From Lachnospiraceae bacterium (GTDB lineage Bacteria; Bacillota_A; Clostridia; Lachnospirales; Lachnospiraceae): a stretch of 16,294 nucleotides of DNA. A program made the translations under genes and the position numbers. Positions 6,977 to 14,367 of the stretch are shown here, in pieces. The stretch lies in contig JAGBNT010000047.1 of NCBI GenBank assembly GCA_017634255.1, forward strand, positions 1-16,294, in the 5' to 3' direction. Under the pieces are notes generated by a model. That model ran no database searches. It saw only the letters and a program-made list of their open reading frames with translations, and was not told where the DNA came from. Within the stretch, counting starts at the first letter, position 1. Every line of letters begins with the position of its first letter.

Positions 6977-7906
6977 ATGAGTAAGCTTGCATTTGTTTTT
7001 CCCGGACAGGGTTCACAGTACATAGGCATGGGAAGGGACTTTTATGACAATGTTCCCGAGTCAAAGGCTGCCTTCGAGACCGCAGCCGACGCTTCGGGAG
7101 TAGATATACCGAAGCTTATTTTCGAGGAGAATGAGGATATAAACAAGACGGAATTTACACAGATAGCCGTCATGGCTACGGAGGTCGCCCTGCTCGAAGC
7201 GCTTAAGGCAGAGGGAGTGGAGGCAGCCTTTAGCGCCGGACATTCTCTGGGAGAGTATTCTGCGATAACGGCAGCAGGGGCTATTGAAATGTATGATGCC
7301 TTTAAGCTCATACGCTTAAGGGGAATAGCCATGCAGGAGGCATATCCCACGGGAGGAGCCATGAGCGCGGTGCTTGGGGCGGAGGTTTCGGATATAGAGG
7401 AAGCCTGCGAAAAGGCTGAGGGAATAGTCTCTGTCGCAAACTATAACTGCCCGGGACAGATAGTCATAACCGGCGAGGAGAAGGCTGTAGCGCAGGCTTC
7501 TAAGATACTGGCAGGAAAAGGGGTAAAGAAGATAGTACCGCTTAAGGTCAGCGGACCCTTCCACAGCGAGCTGATGTCGGGGGCTGCGGATAAGCTTAAG
7601 GCGGCTCTTGAGGAGGTTAAGGTCAGCGAGCCGAAGATACCGTATATCGCTAATTTTACCGCCTCTCCTGTAACAAAGGCTGAGGATATCAAGCCTCTTT
7701 TAATAAAGCAGCTCACGGGCTCGGTTCGCTGGACTGAGAGCGTGGAATACCTTAGGAGTGAGGGAGTTTCCGCCTTTGTGGAGATCGGACCGGGGAAAAC
7801 CCTTGCCGGCTTCAATAAGCGTATAGACAGGGAGCTTAAGACCATCAATATAGAAAAGTACGAGGACTTTAAGGAAAAGCTGGAAGCGATCCGCGGTATT
7901 GGCTGA
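6977..7906 (+). CDS. fabD: Malonyl-CoA:ACP transacylase
   Basis: Moves malonyl from CoA to acyl carrier protein, supplying the extender for FAS-II. 309 residues from the chosen start, normal for FabD. Seen: FPGQGSQ (8-14, oxyanion Gln), GHSLGEYSA (88-96) with nucleophile Ser90, LIRLRG (111-116) with Arg115 that binds the malonyl carboxylate, NCPGQIVITG (157-166) and GPFHSELM (193-200) with catalytic His196. All catalytic residues are present. The ATG at 6974, one codon upstream, is possible but too close to the ribosome site. It lies 52 nt after fabK and 35 nt before fabG. The fabK-fabD spacer is AT-rich, but I see no palindrome of FabT or FapR type and no room for acpP. Confidence 0.96.
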   Translation: MSKLAFVFPGQGSQYIGMGRDFYDNVPESKAAFETAADASGVDIPKLIFEENEDINKTEFTQIAVMATEVALLEALKAEGVEAAFSAGHSLGEYSAITAAGAIEMYDAFKLIRLRGIAMQEAYPTGGAMSAVLGAEVSDIEEACEKAEGIVSVANYNCPGQIVITGEEKAVAQASKILAGKGVKKIVPLKVSGPFHSELMSGAADKLKAALEEVKVSEPKIPYIANFTASPVTKAEDIKPLLIKQLTGSVRWTESVEYLRSEGVSAFVEIGPGKTLAGFNKRIDRELKTINIEKYEDFKEKLEAIRGIG

Positions 7907-7941
7907 GAGCAGAAGGAGTTTTTAGGTCAGGAGGAGATTTT

Positions 7942-8676
7942 ATGGAAAAAAGAGTGGCTCTGGTAACAGGAGCAGGACGGGGCATAGGGCGCCAGTGCGC
8001 CATTGAGCTTGCCAGGGAAGGCTGCTATGTCATTGTAAACTATGCACATTCAGACGAGGCGGCAAAGGAGTGTGTCGAGCTTATCAAAAAAGAGGGCGGC
8101 GATGCCGAATGTTTAAAGTTTGACGTAGCTGATTTCAAAGAGGTGGAGGACTGCGCCGCAGATATAATAAAGAGGCTGGGGCACATGGATATCCTCGTAA
8201 ACAACGCGGGCATAACCAAAGACAACCTCATCATCGGAATGAAGGAGGAGGACTTTGACGCGGTAATAAATACCAACCTTAAGGGAACCTTTAATACAGT
8301 AAGGCATTTTTCTAAGTACATGCTGAAGAACAGGTGGGGCAGGATAATAAATATAGCTTCGATATCCGGGGTCATGGGAAATGCCGGACAGGCTAATTAT
8401 TCGGCTTCAAAGGCGGGAGTCATAGGGCTTACCCGTTCCGTGGCGAAGGAGCTTGCGAGGAAGGGTATAACGGTAAATGCGGTGGCTCCGGGTTATGTAG
8501 ATACCCAGATGACGGAGGCATTAAGCGATAAGGCAAGAGAGGGGATAATGGCGCAGATACCCGCCGGAAGAGGGGGGAGCGTCGAGGATATAGCAAATAC
8601 AGTTGCCTTTCTTGCTTCCGATAAGGCAGAATATATAACAGGACAGGTAATAGAGGTAAACGGAGGTATGCATTAG
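7942..8676 (+). CDS. fabG: 3-oxoacyl-[acyl-carrier-protein] reductase
   Basis: NADPH-dependent short-chain dehydrogenase/reductase that reduces 3-oxoacyl-ACP to (R)-3-hydroxyacyl-ACP. 244 residues, standard for FabG. Seen: cofactor-binding TGAGRGIG (9-16), NNAG (87-90), and the catalytic set Asn112 (TNLKG), Ser140, Tyr153 and Lys157 in YSASK. It ends in the family's typical GQVIEVNGGM. The start ATG at 7942 follows the strong AGGAGGAGA (7929-7937). SDR enzymes are a broad family, but the position between fabD and fabF settles the assignment. Confidence 0.96.
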   Translation: MEKRVALVTGAGRGIGRQCAIELAREGCYVIVNYAHSDEAAKECVELIKKEGGDAECLKFDVADFKEVEDCAADIIKRLGHMDILVNNAGITKDNLIIGMKEEDFDAVINTNLKGTFNTVRHFSKYMLKNRWGRIINIASISGVMGNAGQANYSASKAGVIGLTRSVAKELARKGITVNAVAPGYVDTQMTEALSDKAREGIMAQIPAGRGGSVEDIANTVAFLASDKAEYITGQVIEVNGGMH

Positions 8677-8718
8677 GCGCAGATCCTAAGAGCCGCCACG
8701 TATTGTTGATGTCTTTTC

Positions 8719-8736
8719 AAGCATTTTGTGCTTTTT
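8719..8736 (+). terminator. Weak hairpin plus T-run between fabG and fabF, possible attenuator
   Basis: AAGCA (8719-8723), loop TTTTG, TGCTT (8729-8733), then further Ts to 8736. Only 5 bp, AT-rich and within an otherwise continuous fab cluster, so at most a partial terminator. This 79-nt spacer is the longest between FAS genes. Confidence 0.25.
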
Positions 8737-8755
8737 ATACCAGGAGGAGTAGATT

Positions 8756-9988
8756 ATGAAAAGAGTTGTAGTAACAGGTATGGGAGCCATTACCCCCATA
8801 GGCCTTAGCGTCCAGGAGTTCTGGGCTTCGGTAAAGGCCGGAAAGCATGGATTTGCCCCTATTTCAAGGTTTGATCCGGAGCAGTTTAAGTGCAAGAATG
8901 CCGCCGAGATCAAGGGCTTCGATCCGAAGAACTATATGGATGCAAAGGCAGCCAGAAGGATGGCGCCTTTCTGCCAGATAGCCGTCGCGGCTGCCAAAGA
9001 GGCTCTGGAGGATTCCGGGATAGATATGGAAAAGGAGGATCCCTTCAATGTAGGCACCAGCATAGGCAGCGGCATAGGCTCTATGGCTCTGCTGGAAAGC
9101 GAGGCGGCGCACTATGCGGCAAAGGGACCCAGGGCGGTAAATCCGCTGTTCATACCCATGATGATCACAAATATGGCAGCGGGAAATGTGGCGATAGCCT
9201 ATGGCTTCAGGGGCAAGAGCATAAATGTGGTCACAGCCTGTGCAACGGGAAGCAATTCCATAGGAGAGGGCTTCCGTTCGATACAGGCGGGGGACTGCGA
9301 GGTCATGTTTGCCGGAGGCTGTGAACATTCGGTAACGCCTCTTTCACTTGCAGGCTTCGCCCAGCTTACAGCGGTATCGAGCGAGGAGAACCCCGACAGG
9401 TGTTCACTGCCCTTCGATAAGAACCGCAGCGGCTTTATAATGGGCGAGGGCGCGGGCATCGTAGTCCTGGAGGAGCTGGAGCACGCTAAAAAGAGGGGAG
9501 CTAAGATATATGCGGAGCTCGTAGGCTACGGCGGTTCCTCCGACGCATTCCATATAACCTCTCCGATAGACGACGGCTCGGGAGCCGCGAAGGCGATGGA
9601 GAATGCCATAAAGGAAGCCGGGATAGATAAAAATGAAATAAAGTATATCAATGCTCACGGAACCGGAACCCATCATAATGACCTTTTTGAAACAAGGGCC
9701 ATAAAGAATCTTTTCGGCGACCATGCATATGATATGAAGATAAATTCCACGAAGTCCATGATAGGACACCTCCTGGGAGGAGCGGGAGCGGTGGAGTTCA
9801 TCACCTGCGTCAAGGAGATAGAAGAGGGCTATGTGCACCAGACCTTAGGCTATACTACGCCTGACGAAGAGATGGATCTGGACTACTGCAAGGAGCCCTG
9901 CAGCATGGAGGTAAGGTACGCCCTTTCAAATTCACTGGGCTTCGGCGGACACAATGCTTCTTTGCTGGTAAAAAAATTTGAGGATTGA
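8756..9988 (+). CDS. fabF: 3-oxoacyl-[acyl-carrier-protein] synthase II (KAS II)
   Basis: Elongating condensing enzyme: joins malonyl-ACP to acyl-ACP with loss of CO2. 410 residues, the usual FabF length. The Cys-His-His triad is complete: Cys162 in VTACATG (158-164), His301 in NAHGTGT (299-305), and His338 in KSMIGH (333-338) with Lys333. The thiolase-fold glycine-rich FGGHN near the C terminus is present. The loop after His301 reads GTGTHHND where FabF commonly has GTSTPxND; this is a mild variation. A strong AGGAGGAG (8742-8749) lies 6 nt before the ATG. FabB would be the alternative, but sequence and setting favour FabF. Confidence 0.96.
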   Translation: MKRVVVTGMGAITPIGLSVQEFWASVKAGKHGFAPISRFDPEQFKCKNAAEIKGFDPKNYMDAKAARRMAPFCQIAVAAAKEALEDSGIDMEKEDPFNVGTSIGSGIGSMALLESEAAHYAAKGPRAVNPLFIPMMITNMAAGNVAIAYGFRGKSINVVTACATGSNSIGEGFRSIQAGDCEVMFAGGCEHSVTPLSLAGFAQLTAVSSEENPDRCSLPFDKNRSGFIMGEGAGIVVLEELEHAKKRGAKIYAELVGYGGSSDAFHITSPIDDGSGAAKAMENAIKEAGIDKNEIKYINAHGTGTHHNDLFETRAIKNLFGDHAYDMKINSTKSMIGHLLGGAGAVEFITCVKEIEEGYVHQTLGYTTPDEEMDLDYCKEPCSMEVRYALSNSLGFGGHNASLLVKKFED

Positions 9989-10002
9989 GGAAGAAGAATA
10001 AA

Positions 10003-10443
10003 ATGTCGATAATGACTGCTAAGGAAATAATGGAGATAATACCCCACCGCCAGCCCTTTATGCTCGTAGATACCATCGAGGAGCTGGAAGTGGGAAAGAT
10101 GGCGGTAGGAAAGAAATGTGTCAGCTATAACGAGCCCTTTTTTGCAGGACATTTTCCCGGAGAGCCCGTTATGCCGGGGGTGCTTATAATCGAGGCACTG
10201 GCACAGACAGGAGCCGTGGCGATCTTAAGCTCGCCTGATTTCAAGGGACGCACGGCATATTTTGCAGCTATAAACAAAGCCAAATTCAAGAATAAGGTCG
10301 TACCGGGAGACGTGCTAACGCTTAAAACCGAGATAGTTACGTTGAAAGGACCCATAGGCATAGGCAATGCAACCGCCTATGTGGATGGAAAAGTGGCGGC
10401 TCAGGCAGAGCTGACCTTTGCGATAGGAAAAGCGGAGGAGTAA
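10003..10443 (+). CDS. fabZ: 3-hydroxyacyl-[acyl-carrier-protein] dehydratase (FabZ)
   Basis: Hot-dog-fold dehydratase converting (R)-3-hydroxyacyl-ACP to trans-2-enoyl-ACP, the substrate of FabK. 146 residues from the chosen start, normal for FabZ. Seen: [12 protein letters not shown] (12-23) and the active-site stretch [13 protein letters not shown] (48-60) with catalytic His50, followed by Glu64 in IIEALAQ. The frame stays open upstream to a TTG at 9985 that overlaps the fabF stop. The ATG at 10003 is preferred because GAGGA (9988-9992) sits 10 nt before it and the N-terminus then fits the family. Whether the same enzyme also isomerises the double bond, as FabN/FabM would, cannot be told from sequence; no fabM-like gene is in the window. 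Confidence 0.95.
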   Translation: MSIMTAKEIMEIIPHRQPFMLVDTIEELEVGKMAVGKKCVSYNEPFFAGHFPGEPVMPGVLIIEALAQTGAVAILSSPDFKGRTAYFAAINKAKFKNKVVPGDVLTLKTEIVTLKGPIGIGNATAYVDGKVAAQAELTFAIGKAEE

Positions 10444-10450
10444 ATTTGAT

Positions 10451-12118
10451 ATGAAGTTTGCTGATTTGTTTTTTAAGAGCGATTCCAATAAGGAGGCGCC
10501 TGATTATATAGTATGTCCTTCCTGCGGGAGAAGGGCGGAGAGACCGGACGTGGTAGCCAATAACTATATCTGTACCTACTGCGGCTACTATTACAGAGTC
10601 CGTACAAAAAACCGCATAAAGATGGTGGCGGATCCCAAAACCTTCAAGCCCTGGTTCGAGGAAAATGCCACAGCCAATCCTCTGGATTTCGAGGGTTATG
10701 AGGAGAAGCTGGAACGTGCCAGGGAGAAGACCGGACTTACCGAGGCGGTAAGCGTGGGAGAGTGTGAGATTTTCGGTGAAAGAGTGGTCTTAGGCATCTG
10801 CGATGCCCGTTTTATGATGAGCTCGATGGGGCACGTTGTCGGAGAGAGGATAGCGGGAGCCTTTGAGAAGGCTACCGAGGAGAAGCTTCCCGTCGTGATC
10901 TTTGTCTGCTCCGGAGGCGCACGTATGCAGGAGGGGATCATATCCCTTATGCAGATGGAGAAGACGGCGGCGGCTGCCAAGAGACATTCGGATGCAGGGC
11001 TGCTGTATATTCCGGTCCTGACCGACCCTACTACAGGAGGAGTTACAGCCAGCTTTGCGATGCTTGGAGACATTATCCTTGCCGAGCCCGGGGCACTTAT
11101 AGGCTTTGCCGGACCCAGGGTCATAGAGCAGACTATAGGTCAGAGGCTTCCCGAGGGCTTCCAGAAGGCGGAATTTTTAAGGAAGCACGGCTTTGTGGAT
11201 GCCATAGTTGAAAGGGAGAATTTAAAGACTACCCTTTATCAGCTTATCAAGTTAAATAAAAATACCGATTTCAGTCCTGAAAAGGAAGAAGAGATGACCG
11301 ATTTTTCCCTTGTCGCCGAAGATAAGGAAACGGAGCCCCTAAGCGCATGGGAAAAGGTTCACGCGGTACGTTCCCTTGCAAGACCGTCAGTGCTTGCATA
11401 TATTTCGGAGATTTTCGACGAGTTCATAGAGCTGCATGGAGACAGGTATTTCAGCGACGACAGGTGTATAGTCGGAGGTCTGGCATATTTAAACGGAAAG
11501 CCGGTCACTGTCATAGGCATCGAAAAGGGACACGATATGGCAGAGTGCAAGAAGCGCAATTTCGGAATGCCCTCACCGGAAGGCTACAGAAAGGCTCTTC
11601 GCCTCATGAAGCAGGCGGAGAAGTTTAACCGTCCGGTAATTACATTTGTAAATACTCCGGGAGCTTTTCCGGGAATAGAGGCGGAGGAGAACGGGCAGGG
11701 CGAGGCCATAGCGAGAAACCTGTATGAGATGTCAGCCCTTAAGGTTCCGGTTCTTGCTCTTATGGTAGGCGAAGGAGGAAGCGGGGGAGCACTTGCGCTT
11801 GCCGTGGGGAACGAGGTCTGGATGATGGAGAATGCGACCTACTCGATACTGTCGCCTGAGGGCTTCGCTTCGATACTTTGGAAGGATTCGACCAGGGCTG
11901 AGGAGGCGGCACAGGTTATGTGCATAACCGCACAGGACCTTCAGCGCCTTAAGGTCATAGAGCAGATAATACCCGAGTACGGCGGAGCATCGGATGAGAC
12001 GATCTACAGGATAGGGCGTTTCATGAAAAAGAATATAGAGGGCTTTATCAAAAAATACTCTGCAATGTCCGGAAGCGAGCTGGTAGAGCAAAGATACAAC
12101 AGATTCAGAAAATTCTAA
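10451..12118 (+). CDS. accDA: Fused acetyl-CoA carboxylase carboxyltransferase, beta and alpha subunits (AccD-AccA)
   Basis: Carboxyltransferase half of acetyl-CoA carboxylase: moves CO2 from biotin on AccB to acetyl-CoA, making malonyl-CoA for FabD. One 555-residue frame holds both subunits. The AccD part (1 to about 274) begins with a zinc ribbon (Cys22, Cys25, Cys41, Cys44), then SGGARMQEG (154-162) and GPRVIEQT (221-228). An acidic linker (about 275-296) leads to the AccA part (from about 298) with [18 protein letters not shown] (370-387), VNTPGAFPG (400-408) and [11 protein letters not shown] (440-450). In E. coli and Bacillus these are separate genes. AccA lacks much of its usual N-terminal helical extension, which the linker may replace. 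The fusion is in frame with no internal stop, so not an obvious frameshift. GGAGGAG (10434-10440) precedes the ATG. accB and accC are not nearby. Confidence 0.95.
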   Translation: MKFADLFFKSDSNKEAPDYIVCPSCGRRAERPDVVANNYICTYCGYYYRVRTKNRIKMVADPKTFKPWFEENATANPLDFEGYEEKLERAREKTGLTEAVSVGECEIFGERVVLGICDARFMMSSMGHVVGERIAGAFEKATEEKLPVVIFVCSGGARMQEGIISLMQMEKTAAAAKRHSDAGLLYIPVLTDPTTGGVTASFAMLGDIILAEPGALIGFAGPRVIEQTIGQRLPEGFQKAEFLRKHGFVDAIVERENLKTTLYQLIKLNKNTDFSPEKEEEMTDFSLVAEDKETEPLSAWEKVHAVRSLARPSVLAYISEIFDEFIELHGDRYFSDDRCIVGGLAYLNGKPVTVIGIEKGHDMAECKKRNFGMPSPEGYRKALRLMKQAEKFNRPVITFVNTPGAFPGIEAEENGQGEAIARNLYEMSALKVPVLALMVGEGGSGGALALAVGNEVWMMENATYSILSPEGFASILWKDSTRAEEAAQVMCITAQDLQRLKVIEQIIPEYGGASDETIYRIGRFMKKNIEGFIKKYSAMSGSELVEQRYNRFRKF

Positions 12119-12161
12119 GGAAAGCTCGATAACATGATGGGGCAGAAGTACAGGAGAGATT

Positions 12162-13136
12162 ATGATAACCAAAATTATATCAACAGGACATGCTTTGCCT
12201 GAAAAGATTGTAACAAATGACGACCTGTCAGAGATCATGGATACTTCCGACGAGTGGATAAGACAGAGGACGGGTATAGTGACCAGACATATCTGCGTCA
12301 ATGAAACAACCTCGTCCCTTTCCATAGAGGCGGCGAAGGACGCCCTTAAGAAAGCGGGAATGGACGGCAGTGAGATAGGCTTGATAATAGTATCTACGGT
12401 ATCGCCGGACTATTGCTATCCGAACACCGCCTGCCAGGTACAAAAGGCGATCGGAGCCTTGAAGGCAAGATGCATAGAGGTGAACATAGGCTGCGCCGGC
12501 TGTATATATTCGATGGATATGGCGGATTCCTACATAAAGACGGGAAAGGTTAAATATGCTCTTGTCATCGGAGCGGAGGCTCTTTCCAAGATGATGGACT
12601 GGACGGACAGAAGAACCTCGGTGCTTTTTGGAGACGGGGCGGGAGCCTTCATCCTCGGAGCTTCGGAGGATGAGGAGCACGGTGTCCTCGGCATAACGGC
12701 GGATTCAGATGGAAATATGTGCGAGGCTATAACTGCTGGTGGAAGACCGCTGGACAACCCATGGACGCATATCGATCCTCCGGCGGATTACTACACATTT
12801 ATGGACGGACAGGCGGTATTTAAGTTTGCCTGCAGAAAAGTACCCGAAAGTATCAACGAAATATTAAAGCCGCTGGGCGTGGCCGTGGACGAGATCGACA
12901 AATTCTTTTTGCACCAGGCAAATTACAGGATACTTGAAGCCGTTGCCAAGTTCCTGCACCAGCCAATGGAAAAATTCCCCAGCAATATGAGCGAGGTCGG
13001 GAATATATCGGCTGCAAGCATACCGACTATAATGGATCAATATAACGAAAAGGGGCTTTTAAAGCCCGGAGAAAAGTATATTTTATGCGGTTTTGGCGCA
13101 GGTCTTACATATGCGACCGCCTATGTGGTATGGTGA
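12162..13136 (+). CDS. fabH: 3-oxoacyl-[acyl-carrier-protein] synthase III (KAS III)
   Basis: Starts fatty acid synthesis by condensing an acyl-CoA primer with malonyl-ACP. 324 residues, normal for FabH. The Cys-His-Asn triad is present: Cys111 in NIGCAGC (108-114), His251 in FLHQAN (249-254) and Asn281 in GNISAASIP (280-288). The usual AACSGF around the nucleophile is here GCAGC, so a second Cys (114) sits where Phe is normal. Other landmarks are TNDDL (18-22), TSDEWIRQRTGI (28-39) and FKFACRKVPESI (220-231). The start ATG at 12162 follows AGGAGAG (12152-12158). It is the last gene of the cluster, whereas in Streptococcus-type clusters fabH comes first. The primer (acetyl or branched) cannot be judged from sequence. 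Confidence 0.96.
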   Translation: MITKIISTGHALPEKIVTNDDLSEIMDTSDEWIRQRTGIVTRHICVNETTSSLSIEAAKDALKKAGMDGSEIGLIIVSTVSPDYCYPNTACQVQKAIGALKARCIEVNIGCAGCIYSMDMADSYIKTGKVKYALVIGAEALSKMMDWTDRRTSVLFGDGAGAFILGASEDEEHGVLGITADSDGNMCEAITAGGRPLDNPWTHIDPPADYYTFMDGQAVFKFACRKVPESINEILKPLGVAVDEIDKFFLHQANYRILEAVAKFLHQPMEKFPSNMSEVGNISAASIPTIMDQYNEKGLLKPGEKYILCGFGAGLTYATAYVVW

Positions 13137-13166
13137 CATAACGCTGCGGACACCAATATGTAGTGG

Positions 13167-13195
13167 TTGCAATAAGAACAAATGTTCGATATAAT
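13167..13195 (+). promoter_or_regulatory. Sigma-A-type promoter upstream of deoB
   Basis: TTGCAA (13167-13172), a 17-nt spacer, and a perfect TATAAT (13190-13195). Start of transcription would fall near 13201-13203, inside or just after the Shine-Dalgarno and only about 5 nt before the GTG start, so a transcript from here would be almost leaderless. The match could be partly chance, but perfect spacing and the operator-like palindrome in the spacer support it. Confidence 0.55.
13175..13188. promoter_or_regulatory. LexA/DinR-type box (GAAC-N4-GTTC) between -35 and -10 of deoB
   Basis: AGAACAAATGTTCG: a perfect GAAC-AAAT-GTTC palindrome core that fits the Gram-positive SOS box CGAACRNRYGTTCG at all but the first base. 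It lies wholly in the promoter spacer, the classical position for a repressor operator. Control by LexA is inference from this match. Confidence 0.5.
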
Positions 13196-13206
13196 GGAGG
13201 AGAAAA

Positions 13207-14367
13207 GTGGCTGATAAGAGAGTAACGGTTATCGTGCTGGACAGCTTTGGAGTCGGAGAGATGCCTGACAGTCCCGATTTCGGAGATGTGGGAGTCAACA
13301 CCTTAAGGAGCTGCACGAAAAGTGAATATCTCGATATTTCCAATATGCGGGCGATGGGGCTTTTCAATATTGACGATATCGGCTGCGGCGAGGGAGTCGA
13401 TGAGCCCACCGCCGTTTACGGTAAGTGCGCGGAGAGCTCCAAGGGCAAGGACACCACGATAGGGCACTGGGAAATAGCCGGACTCATTACTCCCGAGCCG
13501 CTTCCCACCTTTCCAAACGGATTTCCGGATGAGGTCTTAAAGCCGTTTACGGAAAAGACAGGCAGGGACGTACTTTGCAATATGCCGTATTCCGGAACGG
13601 AGGTAATAAAGGAGTATGGCTATGAGCATGTAAAAACAGGAGACCTCATTGTCTATACCTCGGCGGACAGCGTATTCCAGATAGCAGCCCATGAGGATGT
13701 GGTTCCGGTCGAGGAGCTATATAGATACTGCCGGATAGCAAGGCGCATACTCAAGGGAAAATACGGAGTAGGCAGGGTCATAGCCAGACCCTTTGTCGGG
13801 GAGAAGGGCAATTATGTCAGGACCAGCAACAGGCACGACTTTTCCCTCGAACCCACGTCGGATACTATGCTGGATGTCTTAAAGCGAAATGGCTTCGACA
13901 CCATAGGAGTAGGCAAGATACATGATATATTTGCAGGACGGGGTCTGACAGACTTTGTATATTCCTCCGGGAATGAGGACGGGATCGAGAAGACCATAGA
14001 CTATCTTAAGAAGGACTTTAACGGTCTGCTCTTTGTAAATCTGGTGGACTATGACATGCTCTACGGGCACAGAAGAGATATAGACGGGTATGCAAAGGCG
14101 CTCACCGTGTTTGATAAAAAGCTGCCGGAGATAATGTCGCTTATGAGGGATGAGGACATCCTTATCCTTACTGCCGACCACGGCTGCGACCCGGGATATT
14201 TAGAGACCACCGACCACACAAGGGAATATGTGCCGCTTCTGATATACGGCAAGAATGTAAAGCCGGAAAATATCCACACCAGAAAGACCTATGCGGACAT
14301 AGCCAAGACGGTGACTGGGTATCTTGGGATCAGTGAAGAAGTGCTTGGGGGAGAGAATATATTTTGA
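13207..14367 (+). CDS. deoB: Phosphopentomutase
   Basis: Interconverts (deoxy)ribose 1-phosphate and 5-phosphate, linking nucleoside phosphorolysis to the pentose phosphate and deoxyribose aldolase routes. 386 residues, alkaline-phosphatase superfamily, Mn-dependent. By comparison with the Bacillus cereus enzyme: Asp12 in VLDSFG, the phosphothreonine Thr83 in GKDTTIGHWEI (80-90), Asp283 and His288 in VDYDMLYGHRRD (280-291), Asp324 and His325 in TADHG (322-326), and His337 in DHTREYVPLL. All metal ligands are present. Start is GTG at 13207, 4 nt after GGAGGAG (13196-13202); the N-terminus fits the family. The usual partners (purine nucleoside phosphorylase, deoC) are not in the window. Its stop overlaps the prfC start by 4 nt. 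Confidence 0.95.
   Translation: MADKRVTVIVLDSFGVGEMPDSPDFGDVGVNTLRSCTKSEYLDISNMRAMGLFNIDDIGCGEGVDEPTAVYGKCAESSKGKDTTIGHWEIAGLITPEPLPTFPNGFPDEVLKPFTEKTGRDVLCNMPYSGTEVIKEYGYEHVKTGDLIVYTSADSVFQIAAHEDVVPVEELYRYCRIARRILKGKYGVGRVIARPFVGEKGNYVRTSNRHDFSLEPTSDTMLDVLKRNGFDTIGVGKIHDIFAGRGLTDFVYSSGNEDGIEKTIDYLKKDFNGLLFVNLVDYDMLYGHRRDIDGYAKALTVFDKKLPEIMSLMRDEDILILTADHGCDPGYLETTDHTREYVPLLIYGKNVKPENIHTRKTYADIAKTVTGYLGISEEVLGGENIF

Noticed and set aside
9985..10002. TTG start for fabZ at 9985 adding six residues (MRKKNK)
   Set aside because: It overlaps the fabF stop with no ribosome site; ATG 10003 has GAGGA at 10 nt and the normal FabZ N-terminus.
11732..12325. 197-codon minus-strand frame spanning the accDA-fabH junction
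   Set aside because: Covers two well-supported + strand genes and lacks any family signature or ribosome site.
12162..13136. Loss of the FabH active site because the usual AACSGF motif is absent
   Set aside because: Cys111 aligns with the nucleophile, and His251 and Asn281 are in place, so the enzyme should be active.
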